DNA of 64,000 nucleotides from Micromonospora sediminimaris. GTDB lineage: Bacteria; Actinomycetota; Actinomycetes; Mycobacteriales; Micromonosporaceae. The number at the start of each line of letters is the position of its first letter. The first letter of the stretch is position 1. The notes under the pieces were generated by a model that was not told where the DNA came from, did not search any database, and saw nothing but the letters and a program-made list of their open reading frames with translations. A program made the translations under genes and the position numbers. Location: assembly GCA_900112325.1 (NCBI GenBank), contig FOLJ01000010.1, forward strand, positions 186,001 through 250,000, in the 5' to 3' direction. Below are positions 25,031 through 32,910 of the stretch, piece after piece.

Positions 25031-25279
25031 TCAGTCGCCGCGGCGGGCTTTTATCACGGTGAGCCGCTGCTGGGTCGTCTCCAGCCGGCTCTGCAACCCC
25101 TCCGCCCGCTGCTGAAGGCTCTCCGCCGCCTCACGCAGCGCCGTCGCCTCGTCGGCACGCCGCTGCAACGCCAGCGCCGCCCGACGCAGCCGGGGCAGTC
25201 GCGCCAACACGGGTCGTACCGCCAGGGCGAGCAGAACCAACGGCACCAGCACCAGCGCGAGCACGATCCACTTCAGCAC
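25031..25279 (-). CDS. small membrane-anchored coiled-coil protein
   Basis: This 82-aa protein starts with a single membrane helix (WIVLALVLVPLVLLALAV, about residues 4-21) and continues as a charged, Gln/Glu/Arg-rich helix (ADEATALREAAESLQQRAEG and on), which should form a coiled coil on the cytoplasmic side. No family name comes to mind. It lies 10 bp after pafC on the same strand and is probably co-transcribed with pafB-pafC. Small proteins of this layout are common at this spot in related genomes, but its role is unknown. The GTG start has only weak ribosome-binding support. Confidence 0.6.
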   Translation of the reverse strand: MLKWIVLALVLVPLVLLALAVRPVLARLPRLRRAALALQRRADEATALREAAESLQQRAEGLQSRLETTQQRLTVIKARRGD

Positions 25280-25289
25280 GCCGGCCAGC

Positions 25290-26312
25290 CTACTGCCTGT
25301 CGCCGGCCGCCGCCGGGTCCGCGCCGGCCGGCACCGGCCGGGCGTACGCCTCCAAGGCCGCCACCGCCGACTCGTGGATCTGCCCGGCCAGCTCGGCCGG
25401 CGCGACCACCTCGACGTCCGGGCCGAGACCCAGCACGAACCGACGGGCCCAGCCGAGATCGCTGACCCGCAGCGACACCACCCACCGTTCGCCGTCGGAC
25501 TCGACCCGCTCGCAGGGGTAGTACTCGGTGATCCACCGCTCACCCCGGCCGATCCGCAACGTGATCAGCGGCAGGTCGGGCGAGGGCCGGAACGCCCCGT
25601 CGCGTAGATCCTGCGGTCGGGCCTGCGGCGGCACCACGGCCGGCTCGGCCAGCTCGGTGACGGCGTCGATCCGGTCGGCCCGGAACAGCCGCACCGCCTC
25701 GGCGCGACGGCACCACGCCTCCACGTACGTCCGGCCGCCGACCATCAGCACCCGCAGCGGGTCGATGATCCGCTCGGTGGTCTCGTCGCGGGTCGCCGTG
25801 TAGTACGTGATGCGCAGCGCGCGACCACCCTCCACCGCGGCGCGCAACTGCTCCACCCGCCCGGTGTCCCCGGGCAGCCGCACCTCCACCGGTGCGGCGA
25901 CCAGGTCGCCGGCCGCGTCCTCGATCTTCGCGAGGGCCCGCTCGACCGCCTCCCGGTTGGCCACCCCGGGCGTCTCGGCCAGCATGCGCAACGCCACCAC
26001 CAGCGCCAGCGCCTCGTCCGGAGTGAGCCGCAGCGGCCGGTCGATGCCCGCGTCGTAGGTGATTGTCACCCGGTCACCGTCGAAGGCCATGTCGATCAGG
26101 TCACCCGGGCCGTACCCGGGCAGCCCACAGACCCAGAGCAGCTCCAGGTCCTCCCGCAACTGCCGCTCGGTGACGCCCAGGTCACCGGCCGCCTCGGCGA
26201 TCTCGATCCCGGGCCGGGCGAGCAGGTACGGCACCAGGTTCAGCAGCCGGGCCAGCCGGTCCGCCGAGGCCCGGGAACCAGCACGCGCCGCCGGACGGGT
26301 CGGGCTGCTCAT
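25290..26312 (-). CDS. pafC: WYL-domain regulator PafC
   Basis: This 340-aa protein has an N-terminal winged helix-turn-helix (about residues 18-75: RLLNLVPYLLARPGIEIAEAAGDLGVTERQLREDLELLWVCGLPGYG) followed by WYL and WCX domains (YYTATRDETTERIIDPLRVLMVGGRTYVEAWCRRAEAVRLFRADRI). PafC forms a heteromeric activator with PafB that turns on a large RecA-independent DNA-damage regulon in mycobacteria; in PafBC-type regulators the WYL domain senses single-stranded DNA. It overlaps pafB by 4 bp (ATGA) and so is translated with it. In most actinobacteria the pair neighbours pafA, as here. Confidence 0.92.
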   Translation of the reverse strand: MSSPTRPAARAGSRASADRLARLLNLVPYLLARPGIEIAEAAGDLGVTERQLREDLELLWVCGLPGYGPGDLIDMAFDGDRVTITYDAGIDRPLRLTPDEALALVVALRMLAETPGVANREAVERALAKIEDAAGDLVAAPVEVRLPGDTGRVEQLRAAVEGGRALRITYYTATRDETTERIIDPLRVLMVGGRTYVEAWCRRAEAVRLFRADRIDAVTELAEPAVVPPQARPQDLRDGAFRPSPDLPLITLRIGRGERWITEYYPCERVESDGERWVVSLRVSDLGWARRFVLGLGPDVEVVAPAELAGQIHESAVAALEAYARPVPAGADPAAAGDRQ

Positions 26313-27298
26313 GGCACCACCGCCAGGGTGTCGTGTCGGGCGGCGATCTCCTTCAGCCGCTGGATGACCGCCTCCCGGACCTCGGGCGGGTCGACCACCC
26401 GCACGTCCGGCCCGTAGCCGACGAGGTGGCCGGCGAGCGAGCAGGCGTCGCCGTACGGCAGGACCAGCCGGTCCGCGTCCGACCCGGCGGTGACCTCGAC
26501 CGCCCAGCGGCGCAACCCGGCGGCGCGCCCGGGGGTGACCAGCACGGTCGCCCGGCCAGATCGCTCGACCGGGCCGGACCAGCGGGCCACGTGACTGATC
26601 AGGTCGACTCCGGTCGGGGGCTGGTAGGCGCCGGGCTCGCCGGTGGCCCGTACCACACCCACCACCCGCGACAACCGGAAACAGCGGGTGGCGTCGCGAT
26701 CCAGGTCGTGGCCGACCACGTACCACCGGCCCCGCCAGCACACCACACCCCACGGTTGCAGCCGGCGCCGCGCGGGTGCGTCGCGGTCCGGAACCCGGTA
26801 GTCGAAGCGGACCTCCCGCCGGTCGCGGGCGGCCGCGGTCAGTGGCGCGAACGCCGGATCGACCGTCACCATCGGCTCCAGCCCGAGGGTGGCCTGCGGG
26901 TCCACGTCCACACCGGCGGCGCGCAGCTTCGCCAGCCCCGACGAGGCAGCGGCGGCCAGGCCGGCGTGCTGCCACAGCCGCGCGGCGATGCCGACCGCGG
27001 CGGCCTCGTCCGGCTGGAGGGGAATGTCGGGCAGCGCGTACTCCCGGCGGGCGATCCGGTACCCGGGCTCGGCGTCGAAGGCGCTCGCCGTCCCGGTCTC
27101 CAGCGGTACGCCCAGCTCCCGCAACTCGGCCTTGTCCCGCTCGAACTTGCGCTGGAAAGCCTCGTGCTCACGGGCGTCGTCCGGATCGTGCTCATAGCCG
27201 GGTACGGTCGCGGCGATCTGCGCGGCGGTCAGGAACCGCCGCGTGGACAGCAGGCAGATCACCAGGTTGACCAGGCGTTCGGTGCGGCTGCGCGACAC
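26309..27298 (-). CDS. pafB: WYL-domain regulator PafB
   Basis: This 329-aa protein begins SRSRTERLVNLVICLLSTRRFLTAAQIAATVPGY, a winged helix as in mycobacterial PafB. A WYL domain follows (VRFDYRVPDRD, then LQPWGVVCWRGRWYVVGHDLDRDATRCFRLSRV) and a WCX C-terminus. Together with PafC it acts as a transcription activator of DNA-repair genes. GTG 27298 is selected because TAGCGT ends 7 nt upstream and the first residues align with PafB; there is an upstream in-frame start at 27337. It is the first gene of the pafB-pafC operon and is divergent from the DUF3866-type gene. Confidence 0.92.
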   Translation of the reverse strand: MSRSRTERLVNLVICLLSTRRFLTAAQIAATVPGYEHDPDDAREHEAFQRKFERDKAELRELGVPLETGTASAFDAEPGYRIARREYALPDIPLQPDEAAAVGIAARLWQHAGLAAAASSGLAKLRAAGVDVDPQATLGLEPMVTVDPAFAPLTAAARDRREVRFDYRVPDRDAPARRRLQPWGVVCWRGRWYVVGHDLDRDATRCFRLSRVVGVVRATGEPGAYQPPTGVDLISHVARWSGPVERSGRATVLVTPGRAAGLRRWAVEVTAGSDADRLVLPYGDACSLAGHLVGYGPDVRVVDPPEVREAVIQRLKEIAARHDTLAVVP

Positions 27299-27305
27299 CC
27301 CGTAG

Positions 27306-27311
27306 ACGCTA
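27306..27311 (-). promoter_or_regulatory. -10 box of a probable leaderless promoter (pafB)
   Basis: On the minus strand TAGCGT is followed by 7 nt and then the pafB GTG at 27298, with no ribosome binding site. The divergent gene has the same hexamer. Confidence 0.55.
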
Positions 27312-27376
27312 GCAGCCCTGACCTCCCACGCAGGCACCCCACGCCCCCCACCTTCACTCCCCGTTCCCCCTCTCGT

Positions 27377-27446
27377 CGATCTTGCACTTGTGGTCGGCGA
27401 TATGCGTCTTTTGAGGTGCTACGCGGGGGCAGAAAGTGCAAGATCG
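27377..27446. repeat. GATCTTGCACTT inverted-repeat element
   Basis: GATCTTGCACTT at 27378-27389 is the exact reverse complement of 27434-27445, extended by one C-G pair, with 44 nt between the arms. Inside are short sequences such as TATGCGTCTTTTGAGGTGC that differ in base use from the neighbourhood. It lies in the intergenic region between two divergent leaderless promoters. From memory, similar GATCTTGCACTT elements recur in Micromonosporaceae intergenic regions, which would make it a dispersed repeat; I cannot verify this here. Confidence 0.6.
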
Positions 27447-27479
27447 CGGGGTGGGGTGGGTGCGGGGTGGGGTGGGGGT

Positions 27480-27485
27480 TAGCGT
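27480..27485 (+). promoter_or_regulatory. -10 box of a probable leaderless promoter (DUF3866-type gene)
   Basis: TAGCGT is followed by 6 nt (GCGGGG) and then GTG 27492, supporting that start. Confidence 0.5.
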
Positions 27486-27491
27486 GCGGGG

Positions 27492-28604
27492 GTGGTGCGG
27501 TGGCGGGCAGGTGCGGTGGTCGGGGTGCGTCGGCGGTGGGCCGGGGCGGTGGAGCTGGACGTCGAGGTGGACGGCGGCGGCTCGATGCGGGCGCTGGCAT
27601 ATCCGGCACTGGTCGGTGAGCCCGAGCCGGGCGATCGGGTGCTGCTCAACGCCGGGGCGCTGCTGATGGGCCTGGGCACCGGCGGGTACGCCCTGGTCGT
27701 CGCGCTGCCGGAGCGGCTGCCGCCGGACCCGCCGCAGGCCCTCGACTCCCGCGACGCGGGTCATCTGGTCAAGGCCCGCTACACCCCGTTGCAGCCGATC
27801 CTGCTCGGTGTCGACGAGGAGGCGTCACCGCACCGGGAGGTGCTGGCCGCGGCCGACGACCTGGCCGGTCTGCCGGTGGTCACCGCCGATCTGCACTCCG
27901 CGCTGCCGGCAATCCTGGCCGGCGTTCGGGTGGACGCGCCGCAGGCGCGGGTGGCGTACCTGCTCACCGACGGCGGGGCGTTGCCCGCCTGGTTCTCCCG
28001 CACCCTCGCCGGGCTGAGCGACGAGTTGGTCGGCACGATAAGCGTCGGGCAGGCGTTCGGCGGCGACCTGGAGGCCTCGACGCTGCACAGCGGGCTGCTC
28101 GCCGCCCGACACGTGCTCGACGCCGACGTGGTGGTGGTGGCGCAGGGCCCGGGCAATCTCGGCACCGGCACCCGCTGGGGCTTCTCCGGGGTGGCCGTCG
28201 GTGAGGCGGTAAACGCCGTCGCCGCCCTCGGCGGCCGCCCGGTCGGCTCGCTGCGAATCTCCGCCGCCGACCCGCGACCCCGGCACCGTGGCGTGTCGCA
28301 CCACAGCCTCACCGCGTACGGCCGGGTGGCGCTGGCCCGTGCGGAGCTGGTGGTACCGGCGGACCTGGAGCCGCTGCTGGCCGCCGAGGTCGACGCCGCG
28401 CTGGAACCGCTCGCCGAACGGCACACCCTGGTGCGGGTGGACACCACCGGGCTGGACGCGGCGCTGCGACGCAGCCCGGTACCGCTGTCGACGATGGGGC
28501 GCGGGCTGGACGCCGACCACGCCTACTTCCTGGCCGCCGCCGCGGCCGGTCGACACGCCGCCCGGCTGGCGGCGGAGCCACCCCCGGCATCGGCCGGGCG
28601 CTGA
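27492..28604 (+). CDS. DUF3866 family protein
   Basis: This 370-aa protein matches the DUF3866 family: an N-terminal beta-barrel segment with PGDRVLLNAGALLMGLGTGGYALV, then KARYTPLQPILLGVDEE and ADLHSALPAI, and a longer C-terminal part containing AQGPGNLGTGTRWGFSGVAVGEAVNA, RPRHRGVSHHSL and ADHAYFLAAAAAGRHAARL. No biochemical function is known for the family to my knowledge. The HHSL histidines and GTGTRWGFSG look like conserved functional residues. It is divergent from pafB and convergent with the small membrane gene, lying between pafB and pafA. Confidence 0.82.
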   Translation: MVRWRAGAVVGVRRRWAGAVELDVEVDGGGSMRALAYPALVGEPEPGDRVLLNAGALLMGLGTGGYALVVALPERLPPDPPQALDSRDAGHLVKARYTPLQPILLGVDEEASPHREVLAAADDLAGLPVVTADLHSALPAILAGVRVDAPQARVAYLLTDGGALPAWFSRTLAGLSDELVGTISVGQAFGGDLEASTLHSGLLAARHVLDADVVVVAQGPGNLGTGTRWGFSGVAVGEAVNAVAALGGRPVGSLRISAADPRPRHRGVSHHSLTAYGRVALARAELVVPADLEPLLAAEVDAALEPLAERHTLVRVDTTGLDAALRRSPVPLSTMGRGLDADHAYFLAAAAAGRHAARLAAEPPPASAGR

Positions 28605-28605
28605 C

Positions 28606-28635
28606 CAGGGGCAAGCGCTGCTGCCGGGGCCCCTG
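28606..28635. terminator. possible terminator between convergent genes
   Basis: CAGGGGC at 28606-28612 pairs with 28629-28635 around a 16-nt loop, just after the DUF3866 stop and before the stop of the convergent small gene. It is modest (7 bp). Confidence 0.35.
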
Positions 28636-28643
28636 CCTGCGCC

Positions 28644-28829
28644 TCAGGCGAAGATGATCAAGGCGGCCCAGGCGCCCACGATCAGCGCCAGGGCGACGGC
28701 CAGCACCCAGGTGGGCACGGTGTACTCGCCGCGGCGGTTACGCTCGATCTCGGCGCGGATCTTGTCGCGGCGGCGTTCGAGCCAGCCCTGCCGCTGAGCG
28801 CCCGGGGAAGGAGGTTCCGGAGGAATCAT
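28644..28829 (-). CDS. small single-pass membrane protein
   Basis: This 61-aa protein has a basic helical N-terminal part (GWLERRRDKIRAEIERNRRGEY) and one C-terminal membrane helix (TWVLAVALALIVGAWAALIIFA, about residues 39-60). No known family is assigned. It sits between pafA and the DUF3866 gene on the same strand as pafA. A GC-rich hairpin and a TAGGCT box (28839-28844, 9 nt before the ATG) separate it from pafA, so it probably has its own short-leader promoter. Its role is unknown. Confidence 0.65.
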   Translation of the reverse strand: MIPPEPPSPGAQRQGWLERRRDKIRAEIERNRRGEYTVPTWVLAVALALIVGAWAALIIFA

Positions 28830-28845
28830 GACCCCACCAGCCTAC

Positions 28846-28874
28846 CCGGGGCCGGCCGGTCGGCACGGCCCCGG
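28846..28874 (-). terminator. possible terminator downstream of pafA
   Basis: CCGGGGCCG at 28846-28854 pairs exactly with 28866-28874 (11-nt loop), starting 9 bp past the pafA stop. It would separate pafA from the small membrane gene. Confidence 0.45.
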
Positions 28875-28882
28875 TCGACCGG

Positions 28883-30241
28883 TCACATGCTGGCGATCAG
28901 CCGCTCCACCCGCTCGTCGTACGCCCGGAACGGGTCCTTGCAGAGCACGGTCCGCTGCGCCTGGTCGTTGAGCTTCAGGTGCACCCAGTCGACGGTGAAG
29001 TCCCGCCGCTTCTCCTGGGCGTGCCGGATGAACTCACCGCGCAGCCGGGCCCGGGTGGTCTGCGGCGGCGTCTCCTTGGCCTCGAAGATCTCCGGATCGG
29101 TGGCCACCCGGTCCACGTCGCCGCGCCGCTCCAGCAGCGCGTAGAGGCCCCGCCCCCGACGCAGGTCGTGGTACGCCAGATCCATCTGCGCCACCCGGGG
29201 GTGCGACAGCGGCAGGTCGTGCTTGCGCTGGTAACGCTCGATCAGCCGCAGCTTCGTCACCCAGTCGATCTCCCGGGAGACCGGTTCCAGGTCACCGGTC
29301 TCCACCGCCCGCAGCACCCGACCCCACAGCTCCACCACCCGCTTGGCGGTCTGGTCGCCGCCCCGGCGCTCGACGAACTCGGTGGCCTTGGCGAGGTACT
29401 CCTGCTGGATCTCCAGGGCGCTGATCTCCTTGCCCGAGGCCAGCCGCACCTTCCGCCGGCCGGTGATGTCGTGCGACACCTCCCGGATCGCCCGGATCGG
29501 ATTCTCCAGGGTGAGGTCGCGCATCACCACGCCACCCTCGATCATCCGCAGCACGATGTCGGCGGTGCCGACCTTGAGCAGCGTGGTGACCTCGTTCATG
29601 TTGGAGTCGCCGACGATGACGTGCAGCCGGCGGTACCGTTCCGCGTCGGCGTGCGGCTCGTCGCGGGTGTTGATGATCGGGCGGCTGCGGGTGGTCGCCG
29701 AGGAGACGCCCTCCCAGATGTGCTCGGCCCGCTGCGACAGGCAGTAGACCGCGCCGCGCGGCGTCTGCAACACCTTGCCGGCACCGCAGATCAGCTGCCG
29801 GGTGACCAGGAACGGGATCAGCACGTCGGCGAGCCGGCCGAACTCACCGTGCCGGGACACCAGGTAGTTCTCGTGGCAGCCGTACGAGTTGCCGGCCGAG
29901 TCGGTGTTGTTCTTGAACAGATAGATCTCCCCGGCGATGCCCTCGTCGTGCAGCCGCTTCTCCGCGTCGATGAGCAGCCCCTCCAGGATCCGCTCGCCGG
30001 CCCGGTCGTGGGCGACCAGGTCGACCACCGAGTCGCACTCCGGGGTGGCGTACTCGGGGTGTGAGCCGACATCCAGGTAGAGCCGAGCGCCGTTGCGCAG
30101 GAAAACGTTGCTCGACCGGCCCCAGGACACGACCCGGCGGAAGAGGTACCGGGCCACCTCGTCAGGGGACAGCCGCCGCTGTCCGCGGTAGGTACAGGTG
30201 ACGCCGTACTCGGTCTCCAGACCGAAGATTCGCCGTTCCAT
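28883..30241 (-). CDS. pafA: Pup--protein ligase PafA
   Basis: PafA uses ATP to link the C-terminal glutamate of Pup to lysines of target proteins, marking them for the proteasome. This 452-aa protein has the family start MERRIFGLETEYGVTCTY (the Glu residues bind metal-ATP), the LDVGSHPEYATPE stretch with the catalytic Asp, and the LFKNNTDSAGNSYGCHENYL and INTRDEPHADAERYRRLHVIVGDSNM segments. Length and motif order are normal. In M. tuberculosis pafA-pafB-pafC are adjacent; here a DUF3866 gene and a small membrane gene intervene. TAATGT ends 6 nt before the ATG, pointing to a leaderless mRNA. Confidence 0.97.
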   Translation of the reverse strand: MERRIFGLETEYGVTCTYRGQRRLSPDEVARYLFRRVVSWGRSSNVFLRNGARLYLDVGSHPEYATPECDSVVDLVAHDRAGERILEGLLIDAEKRLHDEGIAGEIYLFKNNTDSAGNSYGCHENYLVSRHGEFGRLADVLIPFLVTRQLICGAGKVLQTPRGAVYCLSQRAEHIWEGVSSATTRSRPIINTRDEPHADAERYRRLHVIVGDSNMNEVTTLLKVGTADIVLRMIEGGVVMRDLTLENPIRAIREVSHDITGRRKVRLASGKEISALEIQQEYLAKATEFVERRGGDQTAKRVVELWGRVLRAVETGDLEPVSREIDWVTKLRLIERYQRKHDLPLSHPRVAQMDLAYHDLRRGRGLYALLERRGDVDRVATDPEIFEAKETPPQTTRARLRGEFIRHAQEKRRDFTVDWVHLKLNDQAQRTVLCKDPFRAYDERVERLIASM

Positions 30242-30247
30242 GATGAG

Positions 30248-30253
30248 ACATTA
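30248..30253 (-). promoter_or_regulatory. -10 box of a probable leaderless promoter (pafA)
   Basis: On the minus strand TAATGT is followed by 6 nt and the pafA ATG at 30241. Confidence 0.55.
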
Positions 30254-30297
30254 GCCGTACGGAGGCCCTGTTCGTCACTGTCGGGGACGTGCCGGCC

Positions 30298-30915
30298 TCA
30301 GCCGTCGGTGGAACCGGCCATGGCGGAGAGAGTCTCGACATACCGACGGCACGTGTCGTACTCCGGCAGCAGCCCGGCCGCCCGAGCCTGCGCCAGGGTG
30401 GGCGCGGCGGCGTCGCGGGCGGACAGCTGCGCCCCGGTGGTCGGCCAGTCGATGCCCAACTCCCGGTCCAGCGGGTGCACGGTGTGCTCGGCCGACGGGT
30501 TGTACGTGGTCGAGCAGAGGTAGGTCAGGGTGGCGTCGTCGGTCAACGCGCAGAACCCGTGGCCGAGCCCCTCGGCCAGGTAGACCGCGCGCCGGTCGAC
30601 GTCGTCCAGGCGCACCCCCTCCCACCGGCCGAAGGTGGGCGAGCCGAGCCGCAGGTCGACGATCACGTCCAGCACGGCCCCCCGCACACAGGTGACGTAC
30701 TTCGCCTGCCCCGGTGGCACGTCGGCGAAGTGGATACCGCGCACCACGTCACGGGCCGAGATGGACAGGTTGCCCTGGGCCAGCCGCAGCGGATGCCCAA
30801 CCGCCTCGACCAACCGGTCGAAGCGGTACCACTCCAGGAACAGCCCGCGCGGGTCGCCGTGCTGCCGCGGGGTGATCTCCCAGGCACCCTCGACGCTCAA
30901 CGGCCGCAGCTTCAT
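30298..30915 (-). CDS. rfbC: dTDP-4-dehydrorhamnose 3,5-epimerase
   Basis: RfbC (RmlC) catalyses the third step of dTDP-L-rhamnose synthesis, epimerising the 4-keto sugar at C3 and C5. This 205-aa protein has the cupin signatures ITPRQHGDPRGLFLEWYRFDRL (with the RG-FxE motif), NLSISARDVVRGIHFADVPPGQAKYVTCVRGAVLDVIVDLR containing the catalytic His, and VYLAEGLGHGFCALTDDATLTYLCSTTYNP with the catalytic Tyr region. Start ATG 30915 overlaps the rfbA stop by 4 bp, so the two genes are coupled. The other two pathway genes are divergent from this pair. Confidence 0.94.
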   Translation of the reverse strand: MKLRPLSVEGAWEITPRQHGDPRGLFLEWYRFDRLVEAVGHPLRLAQGNLSISARDVVRGIHFADVPPGQAKYVTCVRGAVLDVIVDLRLGSPTFGRWEGVRLDDVDRRAVYLAEGLGHGFCALTDDATLTYLCSTTYNPSAEHTVHPLDRELGIDWPTTGAQLSARDAAAPTLAQARAAGLLPEYDTCRRYVETLSAMAGSTDG

Positions 30916-31826
30916 CGGACCGCACCCGCCCCACGGAACTCACCGGTCGGTTCCTGCCGCCCCCCACCGGCGAGCAGATCGAGCAGGTAGTCGCCATAGC
31001 CGCTGCGGGTCAACGGCTCGGCCAGGGCACGCAACTGCGCGTCGTCGATCAGCCCGGCCCGCCAGACGGCCTCCTCGACACAGCCGATCTTCATGCCCTG
31101 TCGTTCCTCGATCACCCGGACGAACTCCGCGGCCTGCACCAGCGAGGCGAACGTGCCGGTGTCCAGCCAGGCGGTCCCCCGGTCCAGCACGGTGACCGAC
31201 AGCTCACCCCACCGCCGGTACGCCTCGTTCACCGCCGTGATCTCCAACTCGCCCCGGGCGCTGGGGGTGAGCCCCCGGGCGATCTCCACCACCCGGTTGT
31301 CGTAGAAGTACAGGCCGGGCACCGCGTACCGGGACATCGGGCGCTGCGGTTTCTCCTCGATCGACAGCACCCGACCCTCGGCGTCGAAGTGCACCACGCC
31401 GTACGCCTGCGGATTGGCCACCGGGTAGGCGAAGATCCGGCCGCCCACCGGCTCGCCCGCCGCCGCCAGCTGCCGGCCCAGGCCCACCCCGTGGAAGATG
31501 TTGTCGCCGAGGATCAGCGCCACCGACTCGTCGCCGATGAAGTCCGCGCCGAGCAGGAACGCCTGCGCGATGCCCTCCGGGCGAGGCTGGGCGACGTACT
31601 CCAACCGGAGCCCGAACTGAGCGCCGTCGCCGAGCAGCCGCTGGAACTGGCCCTGCTCCTCCGGCGTGGTGATCACCAGGATCTCGTGTATCCCGGCCAT
31701 CACCAGGGTGGAGAGCGGGTAGTAGATCATCGGCTTGTCGAAGACCGGCATCAGCTGTTTCGACACCGCCCGGGTGATCGGCCACAGCCGGGACCCGGTG
31801 CCACCGGCGAGCAGGATTCCACGCAC
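30912..31826 (-). CDS. rfbA: glucose-1-phosphate thymidylyltransferase
   Basis: RfbA (RmlA) joins dTTP and glucose-1-phosphate to give dTDP-glucose. The 304-aa protein starts RGILLAGGTGSRLWPITRAVSKQLMPVFDKPMIYYPLSTLV, the nucleotide-binding signature of the family, and has QPRPEGIAQAFLLG and LILGDNIFHG, both at expected places. GTG 31826 begins the consensus and lies 7 nt from TAGGCT, so the mRNA is probably leaderless. It is the first gene of the rfbA-rfbC operon and is divergent from rfbB. A proline-rich upstream extension of the reading frame is discounted. Confidence 0.95.
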   Translation of the reverse strand: MRGILLAGGTGSRLWPITRAVSKQLMPVFDKPMIYYPLSTLVMAGIHEILVITTPEEQGQFQRLLGDGAQFGLRLEYVAQPRPEGIAQAFLLGADFIGDESVALILGDNIFHGVGLGRQLAAAGEPVGGRIFAYPVANPQAYGVVHFDAEGRVLSIEEKPQRPMSRYAVPGLYFYDNRVVEIARGLTPSARGELEITAVNEAYRRWGELSVTVLDRGTAWLDTGTFASLVQAAEFVRVIEERQGMKIGCVEEAVWRAGLIDDAQLRALAEPLTRSGYGDYLLDLLAGGGRQEPTGEFRGAGAVR

Positions 31827-31833
31827 CCGCGGC

Positions 31834-31839
31834 AGCCTA
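31834..31839 (-). promoter_or_regulatory. -10 box of a probable leaderless promoter (rfbA-rfbC)
   Basis: On the minus strand TAGGCT is followed by 7 nt and the rfbA GTG at 31826. Confidence 0.5.
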
Positions 31840-31896
31840 CCGGCAATCGGACGCGCAGCCCCGCCTCGCCTGCACTGTCGATGTGGCCGTTTCGCG

Positions 31897-31902
31897 TAGA
31901 CT
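31897..31902 (+). promoter_or_regulatory. -10 box of a probable short-leader promoter (rfbB operon)
   Basis: TAGACT is followed by 9 nt and GTG 31912, giving at most a 2-3 nt leader. It should drive the six-gene operon 31912-37206. Confidence 0.45.
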
Positions 31903-31911
31903 TTCGGACCC

Positions 31912-32910
31912 GTGAGGATCCTGGTCACCGGCGGCGCCGGCTTCATCGGTTCGGAATACGTCCGGACGCTGCTCGGCGTCCCCGGTGGCGGCGCGGCGGG
32001 CGTGCCGGCGTGGAAACCGCCCCAGGTCACCGTGCTCGACGCGCTCACCTACTCCGGCAACGTGGCCAACCTCGCGCCGGTGGCCGACGACCCCCGGTTG
32101 CGCTTCGTGCAGGGCGACATCCGTGACCACGACGTCGTCGACCGGGCTGTCGCCGGGCAGGACGTCGTCGTGCACTTCGCCGCCGAGTCCCATGTCGACC
32201 GTTCGATCGCCGGCGCCGCGCCCTTCGTCACCACAAACGTCCTCGGTACCCAGAACCTGCTCGACGCCGCGCTGCGCCACGGCGTCGCCCGGTTCGTGCA
32301 CGTCTCCACCGACGAGGTCTACGGCTCCATCGCCGACGGCGCCTGGACCGAGGACTGGCCGCTGGCCCCCAACTCCCCCTACTCGGCGTCGAAGGCCGGC
32401 TCCGACCTGCTCGCCCTGTCCTACCACCGCACCCACGGCCTCGACGTGGTGGTGACCCGCTGCTCCAACAACTACGGGCCCTACCAGTACCCGGAGAAAG
32501 TCATCCCGCTGTTCGTCACCAACCTCCTCGACGGACACCGCGTCCCGCTCTACGGCGACGGCGGCAACGTACGCGACTGGCTGCACGTGCACGACCACTG
32601 CCGCGGCATCGCCCTCGTGCAGGACAAAGGTCGCGCCGGCGAGATCTACCACATCGGTGGCGGCACCGAACTGACAAACAAGGAACTGACCGCCCGGCTC
32701 CTCGACGCCTGCGGCGCCGGCTGGGACCGCGTGACACCCGTCGCCGACCGCAAGGGACACGACCGCCGCTACGCCCTCGACATCACCAAGATCAGCAAAG
32801 AGCTCGGGTACGCCCCCAGCATCACCCTCGACACCGGTCTCGCCGAGACCGTCCGCTGGTACCGGGACAACCGCGACTGGTGGGAGCCACTGAAAGCAGC
32901 GAACGCGTGA
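31912..32910 (+). CDS. rfbB: dTDP-glucose 4,6-dehydratase
   Basis: RfbB (RmlB) converts dTDP-glucose to the 4-keto-6-deoxy sugar, using bound NAD. The 332-aa protein is an extended short-chain dehydrogenase with the N-terminal Rossmann motif VTGGAGFIGSEYV, HFAAESHVDRSI, the VSTDEVYGS segment and the YSASKAGSD motif (Tyr and Lys catalytic). It also has the family signature VTRCSNNYGPYQYPEKVIPLFVTN in two parts. The stop overlaps the rfbD GTG by 4 bp. It begins a chain of six translationally coupled genes. Confidence 0.95.
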   Translation: MRILVTGGAGFIGSEYVRTLLGVPGGGAAGVPAWKPPQVTVLDALTYSGNVANLAPVADDPRLRFVQGDIRDHDVVDRAVAGQDVVVHFAAESHVDRSIAGAAPFVTTNVLGTQNLLDAALRHGVARFVHVSTDEVYGSIADGAWTEDWPLAPNSPYSASKAGSDLLALSYHRTHGLDVVVTRCSNNYGPYQYPEKVIPLFVTNLLDGHRVPLYGDGGNVRDWLHVHDHCRGIALVQDKGRAGEIYHIGGGTELTNKELTARLLDACGAGWDRVTPVADRKGHDRRYALDITKISKELGYAPSITLDTGLAETVRWYRDNRDWWEPLKAANA

